From Flavobacteriaceae bacterium (GTDB taxonomy: Bacteria; Bacteroidota; Bacteroidia; Flavobacteriales; Flavobacteriaceae): a stretch of DNA of 5,263 nucleotides. The notes beneath the pieces are model-generated. The model was not told the origin of the DNA. It searched no databases and saw nothing but the letters and a program-made list of their open reading frames with translations. Position numbers and translations under genes: made by a program. Below are positions 1 through 5,127 of this stretch, piece after piece. The stretch is taken from the NCBI GenBank assembly GCA_014763515.1, contig JACXVH010000117.1, forward strand, positions 1 to 5,263. Reading direction: 5' to 3'. Positions within the stretch are counted from its first letter, which is position 1. The number at the start of each line of letters is the position of its first letter.

Positions 1-108
1 TTAGGAAAACAATTAGCAAATTCAATCTTAAATGAAATTAATGAGGCAAAAGTTAATACACATGATGCTTCTACAGAATTTTTACTTCGTAATTTTCTAT
101 CAAAATAA
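1..108 (+). CDS. pgi: Glucose-6-phosphate isomerase, C-terminal end (5' truncated by window)
   Basis: Only the last 35 codons and the TAA stop (106-108) lie in the window, read in frame 1. The peptide begins LGKQLANSILNEI and continues with a THDAST motif and an LLRNFLSK end. The LGKQLA helix followed by an HD-S/A-ST segment is characteristic of the C-terminus of glucose-6-phosphate isomerase (compare ELGKQLA and SHDSST in the enterobacterial enzyme). The enzyme interconverts glucose-6-phosphate and fructose-6-phosphate in the cytoplasm, in glycolysis and gluconeogenesis. The active-site region lies outside the window, so the call rests on this short tail. A long AT-rich hairpin begins 13 bases after the stop and probably ends the transcript, which would separate pgi from the receptor gene that follows. 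Confidence 0.85.
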   Translation, partial: LGKQLANSILNEINEAKVNTHDASTEFLLRNFLSK

Positions 109-121
109 AAATTGATTCAAA

Positions 122-189
122 AAAAACTAAGACTTTTTATCAACTAATAATTAAAAAAAACGTTAAAAAGTTTTAGTTTTTATATTTCT
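122..189 (+). terminator. AT-rich 18-bp hairpin, probable pgi terminator
   Basis: Bases 122-139 and 164-181 form an 18-base-pair inverted repeat with a single G-U wobble (131 with 172) and a 24-base loop. The 3' arm ends in TTTTT and is followed by more T/A-rich sequence. The position 13 bases after the pgi stop fits an intrinsic terminator. The stem has few G-C pairs and the loop is longer than usual, so efficiency is uncertain. Because the 5' arm is preceded by an A-run, it could also work on the opposite strand. Confidence 0.55.
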
Positions 190-223
190 TCTACCTTATT
201 CTTTTGTTAATCTTTTCTTAACG

Positions 224-251
224 TTGTTTTTTTAAATTTGCTCTAAATTTG
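224..251 (+). promoter_or_regulatory. Bacteroidota-type promoter for the TonB-dependent receptor
   Basis: A TTG at 224-226 lies 17 bases before TAAATTTG at 244-251, matching the Bacteroidota primary-sigma pattern (TTG, 17-23 base spacer, TAnnTTTG). Transcription would start around 255-258, giving a leader of about 20 bases before the ATG at 277. A second identical TAAATTTG lies at 233-240, but its nearest upstream TTG (204-206) is 26 bases away, so it is the weaker candidate. The leader is A-rich with no Shine-Dalgarno match, as usual in this phylum. Confidence 0.65.
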
Positions 252-276
252 CAAAAAAATATTTAAAAAACGACAA

Positions 277-2934
277 ATGAGAAGTTTTACCAAGAAATTA
301 TTATTTGGATTGTTCTTTTTAACATCCTTAACAGTTTTCTCTCAAACAAAAATTACAGGAGTAGTTTTAGATGGAGAATTTAATGAACCACTAGCTGGAG
401 CAAATGTTGTAGTTAAAGGAACTACAGATGGTGCTACAACAGGTTTTGATGGGAAATTTGAAATTACTACAACAAAAACAGCTGGAGAAGTTGTTGTTAC
501 GTATTTAGGCTTTCAAAAATCGACAGTATCTTTTAATGGAAGCACTAATTTGGGTAGTGTAAATTTAAATGCTGATGAAAATCAGCTAGAAGGAGTTGTA
601 GTTGTAGGTTCAGGAATTATTGACTTAGCGAAAGACAGAAAAACACCTATTGCTGTTTCTACAATAAAAGCAGCTGAAATTCAAGCAAAAGTTGGTACAG
701 CGGATGTAACTCAAGCACTGGTAAACACTCCATCTGTTTATGTTGCTGGACAATCTGGTGGTTATGGGGATTCTAGAATTACTGTTCGTGGTTTTCAACA
801 AGATAATATTGCGTTCTTATTGAACGGTCAACCAATCAACGGAATGGAAGATGGTAAAATGTATTGGTCTAACTGGTCAGGAATGTCAGATATTGCTAAC
901 GCAATCCAAATTCAAAGAGGTTTAGGATCTTCAAAATTAGCTATATCATCTGTGGGTGGTACAGTTAACTTTGTAACTAAAGCTACAGATAAAAAACAAG
1001 GTGGTTTTGCCTCAATGGGCGTAGCAAATAACGATTATTTTAAATCTACTGTTGGTTACAACACAGGAATGTCTAAAAAAGGATTTGGTTTTAGCGTTAT
1101 GTTATCACATTGGCAAGGTGATGGATATAATATGGGAACTAAAGGTGAAGGACAAAATTATTTTATTTCTTTTGGTTACAAACCAAGTGAAAAACATAGT
1201 TTCAATTTCTTATTAACTGGAGCACCTCAATACCACGATCAAAACTACACTAAATCAATTAGTAAATATTTACAATACGGTAGAAAATATAATAACAATT
1301 ATGGTTCTTTAAACGGACAATATTTGTCTGAAAGAACTAATTTTTATCATAAGCCAGTAGCTAACTTAAACTGGGATTTTAATATTAACGAAAAAACACA
1401 ACTTTCAACTGTATTATATGCTTCTTGGGGAAGAGGTGGTGGAACGGGTAATTACGGTTCAAGAGTAAGAACAGCTGATGGACATATTAATTTTGATGCT
1501 ATTTATGCAAATAATCAGTCTGCAAATGGTGAAGGAATGTTTGGGAATGGAACATATTTAATTAGAGCATCAATGAATAATCATGCTTGGTATGGAATAG
1601 TAACTAATTTAAAGAAAAAGTTAACTGAAAACTTATCTTTTAATGCTGGTCTAGATGTTCGTTCGTACTATGGAACACATTACAGACAAGTTGCAAATTT
1701 TCTAGGATTAAATTCTTGGACAGAATCAAGAGAGCTTAAAAACAGCTTCGATTTGCCTTCTGGAAATGTTGTATCAAACACAGTTACAGATTACGGTATT
1801 GCAAAACCTTGGGAAGCTATGTTTAATACAGTGGCTGAAGATCAAAGAATTGATTATGATTATAGTGAAAGAATTTCTTACGGTGGAGTTTTTGGTCAAT
1901 TAGAATATGCAACAGAAAAATTCTCTGTTTTCTTCCAAGGTTCTGCTTCACAACAATACCACCAAAGATTTGATCGTTACGATTATTTACCAGAAGCTCA
2001 AGATTCTAAAAAAGTTGATAATTTTGGGTTTAATGTAAAAGGAGGTGCTGCTTATAATGTTACAGAAAATCACGCTTTCTTTGCAAACGCAGGATTTTAT
2101 TCGCGTCAACCTTATCACGATAATGTATATTTAAATTATACAAATGCGGTGAATCCTTTAACTTCAAATGAAGATGTTTTAGGTTTAGAAGCAGGTTATA
2201 GTTTAACTTCAAACATGTTCTCTGCTAATGTGAATGTTTACAGAACTTCATGGAAAAACCGTGTTATTACAAATTCAACGGTGTTATCTGCAACTGATAT
2301 AACAAATTTAGGAGGAGTTATAGGTACTACTCCAGTTGCAGAGGGAGATTTAATTTACACTTCTAGCCAAACTGACGAGCAATTGCATACTGGTATAGAA
2401 TTAGACTTTGTTTTTAAACCTTTTTCGGGATTAGATGTTAAAGGATTTGCTTCATTAGGAAATTGGCAATATAAAGGTAATTCTGTTCAAACAAAAAGAG
2501 ATGAAAATTTAAACACTTTAGATTTTGCTAAAGTTGATGTTGATGGAGGAAAAGTTGGAGACGCTGCTCAAACAACATGGGGATTAGGTGCTAAATATGA
2601 AATTTTCAAAAACTTTTCAATCGATGCTGATTGGAGAACTTACGATAAATTATATGCAAATGTTTCAGCAAGAAAAGAAAATCTAGAATTACCATCTTAT
2701 GATTTAGTTGATGCTGGTTTATCTTATAAATTATTTGTAGGAAAAGACAAAAAGAATTCGGTTGGATTCCGTTTCAATATGAATAACGTTTTTGATGAAG
2801 TGTATTTATCTGAATTAAGAACTGCAAATAAAGCAAATTCGGGCGATACTACTTGGAATGGTATTAATGTTACAAATTCAGGATTCTTCGGTTTAGGTAG
2901 AACTTGGAACTTTGCTATTCGTTATAATTTCTAA
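277..2934 (+). CDS. TonB-dependent outer-membrane receptor with carboxypeptidase-like N-terminal domain
   Basis: The 885-residue protein is predicted to be an outer-membrane beta-barrel that imports a ligand using TonB/ExbBD energy. Residues 1-23 are a signal peptide: basic MRSFTKK, a hydrophobic core, and probable cleavage after FSQ. Residues 24-100 resemble the carboxypeptidase-D regulatory-like (CarbopepD_reg_2) domain common on Bacteroidota receptors, including PLAGANVVVKGTT and GFDGKF. A TonB-box-like LEGVVVVG follows at 104-111. The plug covers about 115-237, with ITVRGF at 168-173, LNGQPINGMEDG at 182-193, and IQRGLGSS followed by GGTVNFVTK up to 235. The remaining ~640 residues are barrel strands, with a late NNVFDEVY motif and a terminal aromatic (IRYNF) typical of outer-membrane insertion. 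The start is supported by the signal peptide and the upstream promoter. It lacks a SusD-like neighbour and is shorter than typical SusC proteins, so polysaccharide uptake is not indicated. Substrate is unknown; siderophore or another small ligand is possible. No Fur-like operator was recognised. Confidence 0.9.
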   Translation: MRSFTKKLLFGLFFLTSLTVFSQTKITGVVLDGEFNEPLAGANVVVKGTTDGATTGFDGKFEITTTKTAGEVVVTYLGFQKSTVSFNGSTNLGSVNLNADENQLEGVVVVGSGIIDLAKDRKTPIAVSTIKAAEIQAKVGTADVTQALVNTPSVYVAGQSGGYGDSRITVRGFQQDNIAFLLNGQPINGMEDGKMYWSNWSGMSDIANAIQIQRGLGSSKLAISSVGGTVNFVTKATDKKQGGFASMGVANNDYFKSTVGYNTGMSKKGFGFSVMLSHWQGDGYNMGTKGEGQNYFISFGYKPSEKHSFNFLLTGAPQYHDQNYTKSISKYLQYGRKYNNNYGSLNGQYLSERTNFYHKPVANLNWDFNINEKTQLSTVLYASWGRGGGTGNYGSRVRTADGHINFDAIYANNQSANGEGMFGNGTYLIRASMNNHAWYGIVTNLKKKLTENLSFNAGLDVRSYYGTHYRQVANFLGLNSWTESRELKNSFDLPSGNVVSNTVTDYGIAKPWEAMFNTVAEDQRIDYDYSERISYGGVFGQLEYATEKFSVFFQGSASQQYHQRFDRYDYLPEAQDSKKVDNFGFNVKGGAAYNVTENHAFFANAGFYSRQPYHDNVYLNYTNAVNPLTSNEDVLGLEAGYSLTSNMFSANVNVYRTSWKNRVITNSTVLSATDITNLGGVIGTTPVAEGDLIYTSSQTDEQLHTGIELDFVFKPFSGLDVKGFASLGNWQYKGNSVQTKRDENLNTLDFAKVDVDGGKVGDAAQTTWGLGAKYEIFKNFSIDADWRTYDKLYANVSARKENLELPSYDLVDAGLSYKLFVGKDKKNSVGFRFNMNNVFDEVYLSELRTANKANSGDTTWNGINVTNSGFFGLGRTWNFAIRYNF

Positions 2935-2953
2935 AACTAGTTTAGTTTGTTTA

Positions 2954-2994
2954 AAAAGCCTTTTGGAATTTTTACCAAAAGGCTTTTATTTTTA
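2954..2994 (+). terminator. Strong intrinsic terminator after the TonB-dependent receptor
   Basis: AAAAGCCTTTTGG (2954-2966) pairs perfectly with CCAAAAGGCTTTT (2975-2987): a 13-base-pair stem with an 8-base loop, followed by ATTTTTA. It begins 19 bases after the receptor stop codon. This is a textbook factor-independent terminator, and it isolates the receptor transcript from the genes that follow. Confidence 0.9.
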
Positions 2995-3002
2995 TATATT
3001 TG
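2995..3002 (+). promoter_or_regulatory. Putative -7 box for the membrane-protein / RlpA operon
   Basis: TATATTTG matches the Bacteroidota TAnnTTTG box and lies directly behind the receptor terminator, 22 bases before the ATG at 3025. Transcription would start around 3007-3009 with a leader of about 16-18 bases. No TTG is found at the ideal 17-23 base distance upstream; that region is occupied by the terminator stem and loop. The call therefore rests on the single box and its position. Confidence 0.5.
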
Positions 3003-3024
3003 TATATACTAAAACTAACTATTT

Positions 3025-3462
3025 ATGTATACAGCTATTCAAACAGCACATTCAATTTTTGCCTACATCGTTCTGGCATTATTATTTTTTGCCTCGCTAA
3101 ATGCGATTACAGGTTTAACAGGAAAGAGATTATTTAAAGACAAAGATTTACGCTTGTCTTTATTTGCATTAATTGTATCGCATTTACAACTTCTTTTAGG
3201 TATTATTTTATACTTTGTTACTGATCATTTTAAACAGTGGTCTGTTTTAGGAATGAAACTTATGAGTAATGATGGTTTAAGAAAATTAATGGTTGAGCAT
3301 CCAATTACAAATGTTTTAGCTATTGTATTAATTACAATAGGTTGGTCTAAACATAAAAAGGAAGAAAGCAATAATGGCAAGTTTAAAAAAATTGCTGTTT
3401 TTTATACAATAGGATTAATTTTACTACTATCAATGATTCCTTGGAGTCAGTGGATGAGTTAA
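3025..3462 (+). CDS. Small four-helix membrane protein of a conserved Bacteroidota family, function unknown
   Basis: The 145-residue protein has four predicted transmembrane helices, at about residues 7-30, 43-66, 94-108 and 121-140, and no cleavable signal. I recognise the general pattern of a small flavobacterial inner-membrane family: a YT..HS start, SHLQLLLGIILYFV in helix 2, EHP..N before helix 3, ITIGWSK, and a final IPW. To my recollection, relatives are usually annotated as hypothetical or, on weak grounds, as cytochrome b-like. Histidines sit near or in helices at H9, H53 and H92, which could be heme or metal ligands, but this is only inference. The ATG at 3025 follows a promoter box and gives a complete first helix. 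The stop is one base before the start of the RlpA-like gene, so the two are very likely co-transcribed and possibly translationally coupled. Confidence 0.75.
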   Translation: MYTAIQTAHSIFAYIVLALLFFASLNAITGLTGKRLFKDKDLRLSLFALIVSHLQLLLGIILYFVTDHFKQWSVLGMKLMSNDGLRKLMVEHPITNVLAIVLITIGWSKHKKEESNNGKFKKIAVFYTIGLILLLSMIPWSQWMS

Positions 3463-3463
3463 A

Positions 3464-3928
3464 ATGAATAAAATAAAACGCATATTAGGTTATCTAATTG
3501 CAGTATTTATATTAGCAAGTAGTTTTATTGCGATGCCACGATGTAGTGATTGTAATAAAGCTACTTTTTTAGATTCTATTAGGAACGATTCTGTTCGTGT
3601 AGATTCAGTTTCTAATTATTCTTTAAAACTTTATAAGAATAATGTTCATGCATCTTATTATCACGATAAATTTAACGGAAGGAGAACAGCAAGCGGTCAA
3701 GTATTTGATAACACAAAATTAACAGCAGCACACAGGAAACTTAAGTTCGGAACCCGTGTTTTGGTTACAAATACTGAGAATAATAAAGCCGTTATTGTTA
3801 CTATAAACGACAGAGGTCCATTTGTAAAAGGTCGTGAAATTGATTTATCAAAAAAAGCCTTCTTAGAAATTACACACAATTCTCGTAGTGGTTTTCTTAA
3901 AGTTAAACTTGAAATTATTCAAGAATAA
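3464..3928 (+). CDS. RlpA-family septal ring lytic transglycosylase-like protein (double-psi beta-barrel)
   Basis: This 154-residue protein has an N-terminal membrane segment (about residues 8-23) that serves as a signal peptide or anchor. A polar linker follows to about residue 60, then an RlpA double-psi beta-barrel domain (about 62-152). Family hallmarks are HASYYHDKFNGRRTASGQVFD (62-82, shown here split as HASYYHDKF and NGRRTASGQVFD), LTAAHRKLKFGTRVLVTN (86-103) and VTINDRGPFVKGREIDLSK (112-130). H90 and D116 are 26 residues apart, the same spacing as the H131/D157 pair reported as essential in Pseudomonas aeruginosa RlpA, which cleaves peptidoglycan lacking stem peptides. A SPOR domain is absent, as in many short homologues. 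There is no clear lipobox (the cysteine is preceded by AMPR), so it is probably not the lipoprotein form; an unusual CSDC pair (27-30) follows the hydrophobic segment. The domain should face the periplasm. Enzymatic activity is inferred, not shown. Confidence 0.85.
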   Translation: MNKIKRILGYLIAVFILASSFIAMPRCSDCNKATFLDSIRNDSVRVDSVSNYSLKLYKNNVHASYYHDKFNGRRTASGQVFDNTKLTAAHRKLKFGTRVLVTNTENNKAVIVTINDRGPFVKGREIDLSKKAFLEITHNSRSGFLKVKLEIIQE

Positions 3929-3929
3929 A

Positions 3930-4370
3930 TTACTTTAATTTACTTCCCTTTGCAGCCCACCAAGCTAAAGTTTCCACTTCAAGTCGACCTGCCTTTACCG
4001 CAGGATCTAATTTAGCTAAACTATCCGCTTGTTTCAAGGTTTCAGTATTGAAAAGTAAAAACCCAGAAACAGTTTCATGATTTTCACTTGGTCCGGCAAT
4101 ACTTATATATTTTTGTTCGGCTAACCAAGAAATATGCGCCATATGATTCTTTTGAATTTCTTCAGTTTCCTCTTTACTTTGTGAACGATTTGGTCCTTTT
4201 TTCAGTATAACCAAAAAGTATTTTTGCATGACATAAGTTGTATCACCTTCTTTATAAGAAAAAGTTTCGTGATTTGTTTTCTTTTCTAAAGTTTTATCAG
4301 GATAAATAACAGTGTTTGAACCGCAAGAAAAACAAAAAACAACTAATAGTATACCAAAAATATATTTCAT
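3930..4370 (-). CDS. YCII-domain lipoprotein
   Basis: The 146-residue protein begins with a lipoprotein signal: MKYIFGILLVVFCFSC, with the lipidated cysteine at residue 16. The mature N-terminus (CGSNTVIYPD) lacks the acidic surface-export signal known for flavobacterial lipoproteins, so a periplasm-facing location is more likely. Residues about 48-140 match the YCII (YciI-like) fold: QKYFLVILKKGP, then NHMAHISWLAEQKYISIAGP with histidines H76 and H79, GFLLFNTETLKQADSLAKLDP with D122, and a closing ETLAWW segment. YciI-like proteins are small ferredoxin-like-fold dimers with a conserved His/Asp putative active site; most lack a defined reaction, and most are cytoplasmic, so a lipidated version is somewhat unusual. 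The gene starts one base after the stop of the CYTH gene, implying one operon. Its stop is one base from the convergent RlpA-like gene stop. Confidence 0.8.
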   Translation of the reverse strand: MKYIFGILLVVFCFSCGSNTVIYPDKTLEKKTNHETFSYKEGDTTYVMQKYFLVILKKGPNRSQSKEETEEIQKNHMAHISWLAEQKYISIAGPSENHETVSGFLLFNTETLKQADSLAKLDPAVKAGRLEVETLAWWAAKGSKLK

Positions 4371-4371
4371 A

Positions 4372-4833
4372 TTACCAGTTTTTATAAGGCGTTTTACTTA
4401 AATAAGAGTTGTAGTATCGAATGTCATCAGTTACCTCTTTTCCTAACCAATTTGGTTTTTCAAAAGTTTCATTCTCACTTTGTAATTCAATTTCAGCTAA
4501 AACTAAACCTTCATTTTCACCATAAAACACATCAACCTCGTAAACATGTGTTCCTACAATAATTTCGTAGCGAATTTTATCAATAACACTTGGTTCGCAT
4601 AGTGCTAATAGCTTTTCGGCATCTTCAATAGCAATTTCCTTTTCCCATTCATAACGAGAAAAACCTTCACTTTTTCCTTTTATAGTTAAATAACCATTTT
4701 CGCCTTTTATTCTCACTCTAACGGTTCTTTCTGGGTGAGACGACAAATAACCTTGCACAATGCGATTACTGCGACTAAAATCGTTTAGAAACGAATTATT
4801 GCTAACTAAAAACTTGCGTTCAATTTCAATCAT
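4372..4833 (-). CDS. CYTH-domain protein, putative inorganic triphosphatase (triphosphate tunnel metalloenzyme)
   Basis: The 153-residue single-domain protein opens with MIEIERKF, giving the CYTH signature ExExK at E3, E5 and K7, which fixes the start codon. Other tunnel residues expected of the family are visible: TVRVRI (R39, R41), LTIKGK (K52, K54), RYEWEKEI (R60, E62, E64), DKIRYE (K86, R88), YEVDVF (E99, D101), LAEIEL (E114, E116) and the final VTDDIRYYNSYLS. The length fits the short bacterial class exemplified by the Nitrosomonas europaea and Clostridium thermocellum enzymes, which hydrolyse inorganic tripolyphosphate with a divalent metal. Adenylate cyclase or thiamine triphosphatase activity occurs elsewhere in the superfamily and cannot be excluded. 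It is probably cytoplasmic. It is the first gene of a minus-strand pair with the YCII lipoprotein one base downstream. No key residue appears missing. Confidence 0.88.
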   Translation of the reverse strand: MIEIERKFLVSNNSFLNDFSRSNRIVQGYLSSHPERTVRVRIKGENGYLTIKGKSEGFSRYEWEKEIAIEDAEKLLALCEPSVIDKIRYEIIVGTHVYEVDVFYGENEGLVLAEIELQSENETFEKPNWLGKEVTDDIRYYNSYLSKTPYKNW

Positions 4834-4847
4834 AAAAGATATTTTCT

Positions 4848-4855
4848 CAAAAATA
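4848..4855 (-). promoter_or_regulatory. Putative -7 box for the CYTH / YCII operon
   Basis: On the minus strand this reads TATTTTTG, a match to TAnnTTTG, ending 14 bases upstream of the CYTH start codon. The nearest upstream TTTG (4881-4884, in the first hairpin of the structured element) is 25 bases away, slightly beyond the usual 17-23 base spacer. The leader would be only about 8-10 bases. The region is A/T-rich, so a chance match is possible. Confidence 0.45.
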
Positions 4856-4879
4856 CTTTATTTATTTTTGTTTTTTTAA

Positions 4880-5048
4880 ACAAAGCGAAGCTTTGTATTC
4901 TTTTACGCAAAATAGTTTGAAAAAGCTCTGAAAAAAGGAGCAAAGCAACACAGAGTTTTTCAAACGGTTTTAATCGAAGATTAAAAATTTCTCGTAAAAG
5001 TGTCCTTTCTTTTGATTCGTTTTCTTTGGACAAGCAAAGAAAATGAAT
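4880..5048. repeat. Structured intergenic element built of nested inverted repeats (REP/MITE-like or ncRNA)
   Basis: Five inverted repeats fill this stretch between the divergent CYTH and dinB genes. (1) ACAAAGC/GCTTTGT, 4880-4886 with 4890-4896, GAA loop. (2) An outer stem CTTTTACG/CGTAAAAG, 4900-4907 with 4993-5000, which encloses the next two. (3) GTTTGAAAAAGCTCTG with CAGAGTTTTTCAAAC, 4915-4930 with 4951-4965: 15 pairs, one bulged G at 4925. (4) TTTTAATC/GATTAAAA, 4968-4975 with 4979-4986, GAA loop. (5) ATTCGTTTTCTTTG with CAAAGAAAATGAAT, 5015-5028 with 5035-5048: 14 pairs including one G-T, 6-base loop. Stems 2-4 make a three-way junction. This density is well beyond ordinary flavobacterial spacer DNA. 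Whether it is a multicopy palindromic repeat, a decayed mobile element or a transcribed RNA cannot be told from one copy, and the outer boundaries are uncertain. The region from 5049 to 5096 shows nothing recognisable. Confidence 0.6.
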
Positions 5049-5096
5049 AGTTAAAATAATAGCTTTTAATTTTTATTTTGAGTGAGATTTACAAAA

Positions 5097-5123
5097 TTGA
5101 TAATTAATAATAAACTAATTTTG
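5097..5123 (+). promoter_or_regulatory. Putative dinB promoter, possibly giving a leaderless transcript
   Basis: TTG at 5097-5099 and TAATTTTG at 5116-5123 are separated by 16 bases, one short of the usual 17-23. The box ends only four bases before the dinB ATG at 5128. Initiation a few bases after the box would fall at or next to the start codon, giving a leaderless or nearly leaderless mRNA. No recognisable LexA-type operator was seen. Confidence 0.5.
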
Positions 5124-5127
5124 TTAC

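Noticed and set aside
277..2934. SusC-type polysaccharide receptor
   Set aside because: No SusD gene follows, the length is below the usual ~1000 residues, and the gene is closed by its own terminator; a general TonB-dependent receptor call is safer.
2912..3100. Plus-strand 62-codon open frame bridging the receptor end and the membrane-protein gene
   Set aside because: It crosses the strong terminator at 2954-2994, overlaps two well-supported genes in another frame, and has no family features.
3464..3556. Lipoprotein signal on the RlpA-like protein
   Set aside because: The cysteine at residue 27 is preceded by AMPR, which does not fit a lipobox; a plain signal peptide or membrane anchor fits better.
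3697..3879. Minus-strand 60-codon open frame inside the RlpA-like gene
   Set aside because: It is antisense to the most conserved part of the RlpA domain and is best explained as a shadow of that gene.
4830..5033. Minus-strand 67-codon open frame overlapping the CYTH start by the bases ATGA
   Set aside because: It begins with TTG rather than ATG, runs entirely through the palindromic element, is basic and repetitive in composition, shows no recognisable domain, and continues open upstream. The ATGA overlap is suggestive of coupling, but the frame is more simply a by-product of the repeat. Conservation of the reading frame with synonymous changes would reverse this view.
4861..5079. Possible target-site duplication TTTATTTT (4861-4868 and 5072-5079) flanking the palindromic element
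   Set aside because: The match is an 8-base low-complexity AT string in a very AT-rich region, and it is not adjacent to the outermost stems.
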